Assembly: GCA_958415625.1 (NCBI GenBank)
Contig: CATYZI010000003.1
Location: 33,780 to 97,779, forward strand
DNA length: 64,000 nt
Direction: 5' to 3'
Source: an uncultured Collinsella sp.
Lineage (GTDB): Bacteria > Actinomycetota > Coriobacteriia > Coriobacteriales > Coriobacteriaceae
In this document: one piece after another, positions 18,183 through 25,728 of the stretch
Numbering within the stretch: position 1 is the stretch's first letter
Layout: each line of letters begins with the position of its first letter
The notes under the pieces: model-generated
Database searches by the model: none
What the model saw: only the letters and a program-made list of their open reading frames with translations
Told to the model about the DNA's origin: nothing
Program-made: the position numbers and the translations under genes

Positions 18183-19064
18183 TCCTCATCGCACATCGCG
18201 CTTCACGCTAGATACCAGAGTCCACAAGATGCTCCTAGCAACAGGGAATTCCGCGAGCTCATATCGAACCAAGAAGTTTGGCGCTTTGCCCGCGCTTATA
18301 CAGATGCCTGCGGAATCATTTCACTCGAGAAATTTGTTGAGCTTTACAATTCTTGCGCCCCCAAACCAGTCTCGATATTCGAAGTAAACGAAACCATTTG
18401 GAAAATCAGAGACGAGTCGGGGCGCATCGACAACCCCTGCATGTTATCCAAGGACGGAGAGCTGTACCTCATAGCGCCGGAACTAGACGACACGGTCGAA
18501 AATAACCCTTATTACTACGACGACTACGGATACTCTTATCGAAAATACGAACGCCATAGCGAGTACACCGAGGAAATGCGTTCGCTACGCGAACGACGCG
18601 TTCAGAGCAGGAGAGCAGCTATATTCGCTGGTCATGAACAGCATCCAATCGAAAAACTCGATTATGAGGACGTCGTCTGCGGATATGCCAGCTACACACG
18701 GCCTGTTAATAATCTCAAGCTGTATATCTTGAATGATTCTAAGCTGAGCGCCGCAAGCCTTCACGCAAGAGAGGCCGAGTTCGATTTCATCGTGGCAAAG
18801 CTCTTGCGTTCTATTGGTCTCAACGGCATGCCGACAGCGCAACAAACAACCGAAGATGCCGAATTTCTATTGATCGTCGTACGACCCGATTTTTACGAAC
18901 AATCGAAGATATACAAGGTCTCCAAGCTCCTCGCAATAGTCTATGAAAACGCTCCTCTCTGGGAGTTCAACGGACGCTCGCATGCCGAACTTAAAAGCGA
19001 TGAAGTAGCAGAGCCTCCGGTGCCGACGTTACATCAAAAAGTCCAACCAAAACAGGCTGCTTAA
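18183..19064 (+). pseudogene. 5'-truncated or interrupted hypothetical gene (no start codon)
   Basis: The open frame runs from the codon after TGA 18180-18182 to TAA at 19062-19064, 293 codons. Upstream of its first ATG (18441) there is coding-like sequence, for example EFRELISNQEVWRFARAYTD and EKFVELYNSCAPKP, but no ATG, GTG or TTG start. The protein has a Tyr-rich stretch (PYYYDDYGYSYRKYERHS) and a C-terminal helical repeat with FDFIVAKLLRSIGLNG. I do not recognise a family; the EKFVELYN segment recalls proteins that accompany SEC-C domains, but this is guesswork. It is either a decayed gene or the downstream half of the one that starts at 17778. Confidence 0.5.
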
Positions 19065-19083
19065 CCCTATTAACTGCTTGCAT

Positions 19084-19109
19084 TTTTGTTTACAAAACTG
19101 TATACAAAA
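19084..19109. promoter_or_regulatory. Candidate toxin/antitoxin operator
   Basis: TTTTGT-TT-ACAAAA (19084-19097) is followed by a second ATACAAAA half-site. The dyad sits 13 to 38 bases before the toxin start, where autoregulatory ribbon-helix-helix antitoxins usually bind. Confidence 0.45.
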
Positions 19110-19121
19110 AGAGAGGCCCTT

Positions 19122-19388
19122 ATGGAGCTCATCGCAATCCACCCCCATGCCCTCAAACACGGGCTGACGGAGACGGATATTACCTGCGCCTGGAACTCCG
19201 CTTTCGCATGGTTCAGGCGTGATCTTGAAAATGGAGGCATCGATTACGTTCTCGTTGGACTTGATGGAAGAAACCGTCTTATGGAGCTCATCGCTCGATG
19301 TTGTCCCGATCGAGATGGCTACATCATTTACCACGCCCTTGTCCCTCCTACGCGCAAGGTGCTCAGAGAACTTGGGATTGATCGATAG
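19122..19388 (+). CDS. BrnT-like toxin of a type II toxin-antitoxin pair
   Basis: An 88-residue protein starting at ATG 19122 after AGAGAGG. It has the small BrnT/RelE-like pattern: N-terminal HPHALKHGLTETDI (HA..HG), then VGLDGRNRLMELIA and a C-terminal GYIIYHALVPPTRKVLRELG. In related gut actinobacterial proteins the (R)xxELI and YHA..PPT strings recur. The antitoxin gene follows after 8 bp. A ribonuclease activity is the family expectation; I see no direct proof of it. Toxin-first order is the BrnTA arrangement. Confidence 0.65.
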   Translation: MELIAIHPHALKHGLTETDITCAWNSAFAWFRRDLENGGIDYVLVGLDGRNRLMELIARCCPDRDGYIIYHALVPPTRKVLRELGIDR

Positions 19389-19396
19389 GAGGCGCT

Positions 19397-19663
19397 ATGG
19401 ACGCTCAGCAGCTCGAAAAGATGATGGGGTTTGCTCCCGGAGAACTAGAAAAGGCCGCGGAGGCATACGAAAAAGATGAGTGGCCGAAGGGTCGCACCAT
19501 CAAGCTGGGAAGGCCGCCAATCTCCGATGAGCCCAGCGTTGTTTTATCGGCACGTGTAGGTGAGTCGGTTCTCGAGGCGTTTGACGCAAAGGCAAAGCGC
19601 CACGGACAAACACGCACGGAGCGACTCAGAGAGCTCATTACGCTCGACGCAATGATTGCCTAG
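19397..19663 (+). CDS. Ribbon-helix-helix antitoxin-like protein
   Basis: An 88-residue protein. N-terminal residues are acidic helices (MDAQQLEKMMGF), then a basic linker KGRTIKLGRPPISDEP. The C-terminal segment VVLSARVGESVLEAFDAKAK is followed by RHGQTRTERLRELITLD, the strand-helix-helix of a CopG/RHH DNA-binding domain. Start ATG after AGGAGGCGCT. It lies directly after the BrnT-like gene, so it is the probable antitoxin and autorepressor, and the dyad at 19084-19109 is the likely operator. Confidence 0.7.
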   Translation: MDAQQLEKMMGFAPGELEKAAEAYEKDEWPKGRTIKLGRPPISDEPSVVLSARVGESVLEAFDAKAKRHGQTRTERLRELITLDAMIA

Positions 19664-19684
19664 TCCCCCCGCCGAGCCCAAACA

Positions 19685-19739
19685 TGTACGCCAGCATCCA
19701 AAAGCGTCATTTTTCGACATCATTGGATGCTGGCGTACA
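19685..19739. repeat. Stem-loop repeat TGTACG family, copy 1
   Basis: A perfect 17-bp inverted repeat TGTACGCCAGCATCCAA with a 21-base loop that itself contains CGTCATTTTTCGACA, followed by GCTTTT. A diverged copy with the same design and flanks (AAACATGTACG before, AGCTTTTT after) is at 23761-23815. Confidence 0.75.
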
Positions 19740-19763
19740 GCTTTTAAGAGGCAAGCGGGGCAT

Positions 19764-19815
19764 AGTCATTGGGGACGTTCTTTAATGACTAGTCGTTTAA
19801 GAACGTCCAACGACT
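19764..19815. repeat. Dispersed repeat CATTGGGGACGT-family, copy 2 (hairpin)
   Basis: AGTCATTGGGGACGTTCTTT is answered by the inverted arm AAGAACGTCC-AACGACT. The left half matches the element at 17495-17519. It ends four bases before the dus stop, so it could also act as a terminator. Confidence 0.65.
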
Positions 19816-19819
19816 ACAT

Positions 19820-20779
19820 TTAGCCGCAAAAGCGGGCGGCAGACGCGAGCGGCTGCTCGCGAAAGACGCGCTCGACGGCGGCGCGGTATTCGTCGACCTT
19901 TTTGGTCTTGCGCACGATCTTGTGAACGTTAGCGGGATTGGCGAAGGCGCATTTGGCGTAGAACCACCACTCCTTCATGCGAAAGACCGCATTGCCGCCA
20001 ATCTCTTCCGCATATGCCGTAAACAGCGTGTCGTGGAAGCGCTGCAGCTCAGCAGCCGTGGCAGTAGGGCCGCCCTTAACCATGCGAGCCAGCGCGGGGT
20101 TCGCAAGCAAGCCGCGCCCCAACATTACGTGACGCGTTCCGGGATAGGCCTCCACCAGCGCATCCATCTCCTCAAGATCAAAGATGTCGCCGTTGTAGGC
20201 CACCGGGAACGGCGCCCGCTCCAGCGTCTCGCCGTAAAACTCTTTGCGCGGCGAACCCGCATAGCGGTCCTTTTGCACGCGCGGATGCACGATCAGCTCT
20301 GCCAGCGGCATGCGGCAATAGAGGTCAAGCACACGCTCGTATTCGTCGTCGCTTTCCAACCCCAGCCTGGTCTTGACCGACACCGGCAACGGCGAGCGTT
20401 CGCACACGTCGCTCAAGAACACCTCGAGCTCGTCGAGATTACGCAAGAAACCCGAGCCCTTCCCCTTGGCTACAACCGTGCCCGAGGGGCAGCCAAGGTT
20501 GAGATTGACCTCGTGATAACCCATGTCGGCGAGCACCTGTGCCGCCCACACAAACTCGTCCGCGTTCTTGGACATCAGTTGAGGCACCACGTTCAGCCCC
20601 TGGTTATTGGCGGGATCGACCTCTTTAAACGTCTTACCGCCAAAGCGGTTCCCCACGCGCGGCGGCGGCAAAAACGGCGTGTAATAGCAATCGAGCGCAC
20701 CAAAACACTCCGCATGCACGCGACGGAACACATGCCCGGTAATCCCCTCCATGGGGGCCAGCGATAAAAACATCAACAT
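19820..20779 (-). CDS. tRNA-dihydrouridine synthase
   Basis: An FMN-dependent enzyme that reduces uridine to dihydrouridine in tRNA D-loops. The 319-residue protein has the Dus motifs: LAPMEGITGHVFRR (FMN phosphate loop), the catalytic-Cys segment NLNLGCPSGTVVAKGKGSG (Cys97 region), VSVKTRLG, VHPRVQKDRYAG and YNGDIFDLEEM plus MLGRGLLANPALARM. Start uncertain: ATG 20779 with a weak GAGTGG upstream, or the ATG two codons later. It is separated by 39 bp from the upstream LysR gene, whose 3' end overlaps a 31-bp palindrome. Confidence 0.94.
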   Translation of the reverse strand: MLMFLSLAPMEGITGHVFRRVHAECFGALDCYYTPFLPPPRVGNRFGGKTFKEVDPANNQGLNVVPQLMSKNADEFVWAAQVLADMGYHEVNLNLGCPSGTVVAKGKGSGFLRNLDELEVFLSDVCERSPLPVSVKTRLGLESDDEYERVLDLYCRMPLAELIVHPRVQKDRYAGSPRKEFYGETLERAPFPVAYNGDIFDLEEMDALVEAYPGTRHVMLGRGLLANPALARMVKGGPTATAAELQRFHDTLFTAYAEEIGGNAVFRMKEWWFYAKCAFANPANVHKIVRKTKKVDEYRAAVERVFREQPLASAARFCG

Positions 20780-20793
20780 CCACTCTCAAATCA

Positions 20794-20824
20794 ATGTGAC
20801 AGAGGGACTGTCCCTTTGTCACAT
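20794..20824. repeat. 31-bp palindrome, copy 1
   Basis: ATGTGACAGAGGGAC-T-GTCCCTTTGTCACAT, a near-perfect palindrome. It includes the stop codon of the LysR gene (20821..20819). Copies 2 and 3 are at 25698-25728 and 29162-29192. Confidence 0.8.
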
Positions 20825-21703
20825 CCTCCCATTCAAACGGTTCAGAAACTCTTCGCAGGCGCGAGAACGCAGACGATATTTTTTCCACACCAGATACGAC
20901 GCAATGGTGAGCGGCGGCTCAAATGGGACAAAACGCAAATCGCTGCCTTCATCTATCTGCAGCAAGCTTCCAATGCTAACCGCACACGCAGCACCCGAAC
21001 GCACCAGATGTGACGCGTTGCCAATCAGGTCAAAATGCCCCACAACGTTGAGCTCGTCGACGGTGAAGGCGCCGCTCGCCCACGCTTCTAGGTCCAGCGC
21101 CCGATTCGAGGTGCGCGAACTCACCAGCAGCGGCATCTTCGCCACGTCCGCAGGCGTCAGCACGTCAAGCTCACCCCATGGATCGCCCGCGGCGACAACG
21201 GCACCGACTCGATCCGCCTCGGGCATACGAATCCATTCGTATTTCTCGATGTTAACGGGCTCCAGCAACAGCGCAAAGTCGAGCAGGCCGCGCTCCAAGC
21301 GCTCCTCCACCGCATCGGCGTTGCCGGTATAGAGTTCAATCGTCACTCCGGGATGATCCCGATGCAGCTCTGTAAACGCGTCGAGCACCAGCCGCATCGA
21401 TTTGGTTTCACCGGCGCCAATGCGGATAACGCCCGCAATGCCAAGCTCCCGATCCGCCAACTCCAGCTCGGTCTGCTCCACCAGCGAGACGATTTCCTCG
21501 GCACGTTGACGCAGGCGCATGCCGTCGCTTGTGAGCACGCACGATCGATTGGTGCGCTCAAAAAGCTTGACACCCAGTTCGCGCTCAAGATCGGCAATCT
21601 GACGTGACAGCGTAGGCTGCGTCACATGCAGCACATTTGCCGCCTCGGTCATGTTTTCCTCACGCGCCACCGCCAAAAAGTAACGCAACGTCCGTAGTTC
21701 CAT
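20819..21703 (-). CDS. LysR-family transcriptional regulator
   Basis: A 294-residue full-length LysR protein: helix-turn-helix (EENMTEAANVLHVTQPTLSR), linker helix (ADLERELGVKLFERT) and effector domain from about residue 90 (GVIRIGAGETKSMRLVLDAF). It is divergent from the aldo/keto reductase at 21842, with a GGTAT-N4-ATACC dyad between, so it probably regulates that gene. The stop codon lies inside a 31-bp palindrome. The ligand is unknown. Confidence 0.93.
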   Translation of the reverse strand: MELRTLRYFLAVAREENMTEAANVLHVTQPTLSRQIADLERELGVKLFERTNRSCVLTSDGMRLRQRAEEIVSLVEQTELELADRELGIAGVIRIGAGETKSMRLVLDAFTELHRDHPGVTIELYTGNADAVEERLERGLLDFALLLEPVNIEKYEWIRMPEADRVGAVVAAGDPWGELDVLTPADVAKMPLLVSSRTSNRALDLEAWASGAFTVDELNVVGHFDLIGNASHLVRSGAACAVSIGSLLQIDEGSDLRFVPFEPPLTIASYLVWKKYRLRSRACEEFLNRLNGRM

Positions 21704-21746
21704 TGCACCCCCAACTCAGACAAGGTATTCCACTCGCCAGCCATTT

Positions 21747-21760
21747 GGTATTCGTATACC
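21747..21760. promoter_or_regulatory. Candidate LysR box (GGTAT-TCGT-ATACC)
   Basis: A perfect 5-bp dyad with a 4-base spacer in the 138-bp divergent region between the LysR gene and the aldo/keto reductase. Confidence 0.5.
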
Positions 21761-21841
21761 TAGCTAGTCGATATGAGCAATATACATTATTAACCTATCA
21801 ACGTACGCTATAGCCATCCCCTCAAAGATAAGGAGAACACC

Positions 21842-22861
21842 ATGCAGTACACGACCCTTGGCCATTCCGGCATCAAAGTCTCTAAACTCTGCCTGGGAGG
21901 CATGAGCTTTGGCGAGCCCAGCCCCGACTTTCACCAATGGACCATCGGACCCGACGACACCCGCGCCGTCATCAAACGCGCACTCGACACCGGAATCAAC
22001 TTTATCGATACCGCGAACTGCTACAGCTTTGGCACGAGCGAAGAGTACATAGGCGCCGCCCTGCGCAATCTGGGCATCGCTCGCGAGAGCGTCGTGCTGG
22101 CTAGCAAGGTTCACTTCAACGAAGGCGGCCTTTCCGCCGACGCCATCAAATGCGAGATCGAGTGTTCGCTCAAGCGCCTGGGCGCCGATTACCTGGACCT
22201 TTACATCATCCACCGCTTCGATTACGACGTCCCCATGGAAGAGACCATGGAAGCGCTCAACGACTTGGTGCGCGAGGGCAAGGTCCGCGCGCTCGGCGCC
22301 AGCGCCATGTATGCCTACCAGCTGCACAACCTGCAGATTATCGCGCGCGACCACGGATGGACGCCCTTTACGAGCATGCAGTGCCACTACAACCTGCTGT
22401 ACCGAGAGGACGAACGGGAGATGATCCCGGTGTGCCGCCAGTTCGACATGGCCCTTACGCCATACAGCCCCCTGGCGTCGGGACACCTCTGCCGCCCCAC
22501 GTGGGAAAGCTCGAGCATACGCGGCACCACCGACACGACCATGGTCAACAAGTACGACCATGACCGCTCCATCGACATGCCTGTCATTGAGCGCGTGGCC
22601 AAGATTGCCGCCGATCACGGCGTTCCAATGTCACAGATTGCGCTGGCATGGCACTGGGCACGTGGCGTCGAGGCCCCCATCGTGGGCTGCTCCAAGCCTG
22701 AGCGCGTCGACGACGCCGTGGCTGCGCTCGACATAACGCTCTCCCCCGCCGAGATCGACTTTCTCGAAGAGCTCTATCAACCGCACGCGCTCGTTGGCCC
22801 CAAGGCCCGTCCCGGCGAAAAGCCGCTTGCCGGCACCACCAACGTCAAAACCGCCAAGTAA
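21842..22861 (+). CDS. Aldo/keto reductase
   Basis: A 339-residue NADPH-dependent TIM-barrel oxidoreductase. Family motifs: LGHSGIKVSKLCLGGMSFG at the N-terminus, the catalytic Asp/Tyr segment GINFIDTANCYSFGTSEE, the Lys in VVLASKV, the His in DLYIIHRFDY and the NADPH-binding end WHWARGVEAPIVGCSKPERVDD. Start ATG after AAGGAGAAC. Related to the YhdN/Tas-like group. The aldehyde or ketone substrate is not apparent. Likely under control of the divergent LysR protein. Confidence 0.93.
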   Translation: MQYTTLGHSGIKVSKLCLGGMSFGEPSPDFHQWTIGPDDTRAVIKRALDTGINFIDTANCYSFGTSEEYIGAALRNLGIARESVVLASKVHFNEGGLSADAIKCEIECSLKRLGADYLDLYIIHRFDYDVPMEETMEALNDLVREGKVRALGASAMYAYQLHNLQIIARDHGWTPFTSMQCHYNLLYREDEREMIPVCRQFDMALTPYSPLASGHLCRPTWESSSIRGTTDTTMVNKYDHDRSIDMPVIERVAKIAADHGVPMSQIALAWHWARGVEAPIVGCSKPERVDDAVAALDITLSPAEIDFLEELYQPHALVGPKARPGEKPLAGTTNVKTAK

Positions 22862-22865
22862 TGAC

Positions 22866-23105
22866 ATGGACGACAGCATCATCGACGGCCTACGCGATGC
22901 CGGCTGCAGCGAGGAGCTTATCGAGTTGTACGGCTCGGCCACCAGCGACTGCACGCGCATTTGTCTGCTAAAACGGCACCGTCGCGAATTGCTCGACGAC
23001 ATACACTCGGGGCAACAAAAGCTCGAATGCCTTGACTATCTCATCTACCGGCTACGCAGCACCTCAACCGGATGCCACTCGAGCTGCTCAACATCGAGAA
23101 GATGA
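22866..23105 (+). CDS. Small hypothetical protein linked to the aldo/keto reductase
   Basis: A 79-residue acidic/basic helical protein starting at ATG 22866, four bases after the reductase stop. The pattern MDDSIIDGLRDAGCSEELIE, then LLKRHRRELLDDIHSGQQKL and ECLDYLIYRL recurs, from memory, in short unnamed proteins beside redox genes in Firmicutes and Coriobacteriia. The Ser/Thr/Cys-rich tail (TGCHSSCSTSRR) is unlike that family and may reflect a frameshift near the end. It is probably translationally coupled to the reductase. Function unknown. Confidence 0.6.
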   Translation: MDDSIIDGLRDAGCSEELIELYGSATSDCTRICLLKRHRRELLDDIHSGQQKLECLDYLIYRLRSTSTGCHSSCSTSRR

Positions 23106-23163
23106 AGCGGCACCAAATAGCAGCTCGGCATAAACCTGAACCGTAGCAATAAAAGGAGTTCCA

Positions 23164-23637
23164 ATGGCTAAAACACTTGTAGCATATTTCAGCGCATCGG
23201 GAACCACGATGGACGTTGCGAGTCGCTTGGCTCGCATGATGGACAGCGACCTGTTCGCCATTGTGCCCGCCAATCCATACACGAGCGCCGATCTTGACTG
23301 GCGTGACAAGCAGAGCCGCAGTACCCTCGAGGCCTCCGACCCCTCTTGCCGCCCTGCCATAACCTCCAGAGTCGAGCACATCAAAGACTACGACACCATC
23401 TTTTTGGGTTTTCCCATCTGGTGGTACGTGGCGCCGGCGATTATCAACACATTCCTTGAGTCTCACGACCTGACGGGCAAAACGGTCGTCCTGTTTGCCA
23501 CCTCGGGCGGAAGCGGAATGGGCAAAACGGCGTCGGTCCTTAGGGCAAGCGCTCAAGGCGCAAAGATCGTTGACGGCGGCATTCTCAACAACGCAAGCAA
23601 CGCCAGCCTCGAGAAGTTCGCGGCAAGGTACCTCTAA
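23164..23637 (+). CDS. Flavodoxin
   Basis: A 157-residue flavodoxin-4-type protein. The FMN phosphate loop is YFSASGTTMDVA (residues 9-20). Later motifs FLGFPIWWYVAPAIINTFLE and FATSGGSGMG are typical of the flavodoxin-like family in anaerobes that uses FMN for low-potential electron transfer. The start ATG follows AAAAGGAG. It lies 58 bp after the small helical protein and may belong to the same transcript as the reductase. Confidence 0.9.
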   Translation: MAKTLVAYFSASGTTMDVASRLARMMDSDLFAIVPANPYTSADLDWRDKQSRSTLEASDPSCRPAITSRVEHIKDYDTIFLGFPIWWYVAPAIINTFLESHDLTGKTVVLFATSGGSGMGKTASVLRASAQGAKIVDGGILNNASNASLEKFAARYL

Positions 23638-23760
23638 CGCAACAAAGGCCGACAAATCGGCGGCGCGGCGAGCACGATGAAAGCGGCATCATCGAGTGGA
23701 TATAGGAGCGCCTGCCCTATTCCAAAGTCGCCACCCTAACCTTTCATCCACTCCAAAACA

Positions 23761-23815
23761 TGTACGTCAACATCCAAAGTCAACATTTTTTGACATCTTT
23801 GAATGCTGACGTACA
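23761..23815. repeat. Stem-loop repeat TGTACG family, copy 2, in the 23.64-23.96 kb gap
   Basis: TGTACGTCAACATCCAA pairs with TTGAATGCTGACGTACA (two G-U-type differences) around an inner GTCAACATTTTTTGAC stem-loop, followed by GCTTTTT. The rest of this 321-bp gap shows no gene or other structure I can support. Confidence 0.7.
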
Positions 23816-23958
23816 GCTTTTTGTATGGACCGGAGAAGGCGCAAATGGCGAACCCATCGAGCCGTCAAGACACTTTAGCCGCATGACCATGCACTCATCG
23901 ATGGCAGGATTCCCTATACTGAGTCACATATGACGGTATCGCGCCAAAGGAGAACGCC

Positions 23959-24486
23959 GTGACCACGTCGCAGATATCCCTGCTCGCGCTCATCTCGGTT
24001 GGAGGCATCGGCATCCTGCTTATCGGAATGAGCACGCTCATGAAAGCCGCCGCCCGCAGGAAAGCCAAGGCCTGCACCGCTATGATCATGGGAACGGTCA
24101 TTGACCACCGCTTTATGGGCGAAGGCAGAATGTATCCCGTTTTGGAGTACACCGTCGACGGCACGCGGTACCACGTGAGAAAACAATTCCGCGGCGTAAA
24201 GACCAAAAGCTTGTCGGGACTCCCCGTCCGCACGCAAAGCGCGGCGTACGAAGACGCCAAGGGCTGGTTGCACGTACAGACAGGACCCATCGCACGCCTA
24301 GATACTCTCGCAGAGCAGCTTTGGCCCCTCGGCAGCCAAATGACTGTGCACTACAACCCCAGCAGCCCAGACAAGAGCTATGTCGAGCGCCCTATCGTGG
24401 GCGACTTTGCCACGCTGATGTTTAACATCGCGGGTATCTTGCTCATCGCGCTGAGTATTTTGCTCTATGTTCTTATCCAGCGCTAG
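23959..24486 (+). CDS. Membrane protein (DUF3592-like)
   Basis: A 175-residue protein starting at GTG 23959 after AAAGGAGA. An N-terminal transmembrane helix (LLALISVGGIGILLIGMSTL) is followed by a soluble domain with the DUF3592-like pattern GTVIDHRFMGEGRMYPVLEY and YTVDGTRYHVRKQF, then HYNPSSPDKSYVE, then a C-terminal transmembrane helix (LMFNIAGILLIALSILLYVL). The soluble domain probably faces the outside between the two helices. Function unknown. The gene after it (24550) is another membrane protein, 63 bp downstream, perhaps in the same transcript. Confidence 0.75.
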   Translation: MTTSQISLLALISVGGIGILLIGMSTLMKAAARRKAKACTAMIMGTVIDHRFMGEGRMYPVLEYTVDGTRYHVRKQFRGVKTKSLSGLPVRTQSAAYEDAKGWLHVQTGPIARLDTLAEQLWPLGSQMTVHYNPSSPDKSYVERPIVGDFATLMFNIAGILLIALSILLYVLIQR

Positions 24487-24549
24487 CTCAGACTGATACA
24501 TCCCGCGCGCCGCGCGCCGTAATGACCGCCACGACACCAAGGACCAGCT

Positions 24550-25683
24550 ATGGCAACACTCTCCGAACAAGAACGTAAGCGCATCCAGCGATACTGCATT
24601 TGCCCCAAGGTTGCCGGCGCGGCGCTTGCCATGGCATTCGTGCTGCCCTTATCGATCATTCCTTTCGAAATGGTCGACGACATCGTCTTCCATCACGAAG
24701 GATTCCAAGAGACAGGCATGATGACCGCCTTGGTGCTCACCGCCATCGAGCTCGTTATATTCTGCTACTGCGCTCTCGCCCCGCGCTTTGGCATGCGTGG
24801 CAAGCAGTGGAAGGAAATGCAGCGCCGGCTCGCCGTCGAGCAGAGCGAGAAAGACCGCTCGGCACAAATCGCAGGCGTTGTTGGCACGCAGGCCGCCGCG
24901 CGCCTGCTCAAGAACAGCGACAACGAGACCGCGCGCAACCTGGGCGGCGCGGCAGAAGTCGCCGCTGCCGTAGGCGCCGTCGCCACCGCGGCAAACGTGC
25001 TTACCGAGAGCTTCGCCAACGCGAAGGCTATGGCAGAGGCCTGTGGCGTGTCTGTCCCCCGTGCAAAGAAGTGGGTCGTCGCGCTTGTGGCGCTGCCCCT
25101 CGCGATCGTATGCGGCGCCTATATCCCGCAGCTGGCGCAGGGAAACATCGAGATGCAGGAGAACGCCGCGGCCGCGGCCGAGCAGATCGCCATCGCACGC
25201 AAGGCATTAGAGCCCTCATGCGAGTACGTGTCCGCCGATGACCCCTACGAGCGATATCAAGATTACGGCTATCACGTCCGCGGTTATCTGCACGACGGCG
25301 ACTCCGATACCCAAAAGACCTATACGTACATGGATTTTGACAACAAGGGGACACTCACGGAAGTGAGCTACGCGGCAGAGGTCGACCCCGGCGCGAGCCT
25401 CGAGGACAACCTCGCCCGTATCGAGCTCGATCTTGACGAGCTTTTCTCTATCGTCCAAACCATAGGCGTCAAGACCGCAAGCCCCGAGCTCCTAGCGCCG
25501 CAGAAGCTCCCCGAAGAGTTTAGGCAAGCTTTTTTGAACGGCTCGCTCTACGAGAGAATCTCTATCAGGACGAGTGACGACCCTATTAAAGCGTATTACT
25601 CGTTTGACACGGATCCCGAGGACGAGTTTGACGAGTACACCCATCCAACCATCCGCATCACGCTGATGGGCAAAACGAACTAG
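24550..25683 (+). CDS. Hypothetical membrane protein
   Basis: A 377-residue protein that starts at ATG 24550 after CAAGGACC. Two hydrophobic helices lie near residues 20-40 and 58-78. A long Ala-rich helical stretch follows (GTQAAARLLKNSDNETARN then AAEVAAAVGAVATAANV). A third transmembrane helix (WVVALVALPLAIVCGAYIP) leads to a C-terminal extracytoplasmic domain with several acidic and Tyr-rich strands (YGYHVRGYLHDGDSDT). No family recognised. The 3' end is followed by a 31-bp palindrome. Confidence 0.7.
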   Translation: MATLSEQERKRIQRYCICPKVAGAALAMAFVLPLSIIPFEMVDDIVFHHEGFQETGMMTALVLTAIELVIFCYCALAPRFGMRGKQWKEMQRRLAVEQSEKDRSAQIAGVVGTQAAARLLKNSDNETARNLGGAAEVAAAVGAVATAANVLTESFANAKAMAEACGVSVPRAKKWVVALVALPLAIVCGAYIPQLAQGNIEMQENAAAAAEQIAIARKALEPSCEYVSADDPYERYQDYGYHVRGYLHDGDSDTQKTYTYMDFDNKGTLTEVSYAAEVDPGASLEDNLARIELDLDELFSIVQTIGVKTASPELLAPQKLPEEFRQAFLNGSLYERISIRTSDDPIKAYYSFDTDPEDEFDEYTHPTIRITLMGKTN

Positions 25684-25697
25684 GTGCAGGGAGATGA

Positions 25698-25728
25698 ATG
25701 TGACAAAGGGGCTGTCCCTTTGCCACAT
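25698..25728. repeat. 31-bp palindrome, copy 2 (convergent gene gap)
   Basis: ATGTGACAAAGGGGC-T-GTCCCTTTGCCACAT lies between the convergent membrane protein and ABC exporter genes and touches the ABC stop codon. It may act as a bidirectional terminator. Confidence 0.8.

Noticed and set aside
19820..20779. Large plus-strand frames over dus, prfC, ClC and the big ABC exporter
   Set aside because: These are GC-rich shadow frames without recognisable domains, opposite well-supported genes.
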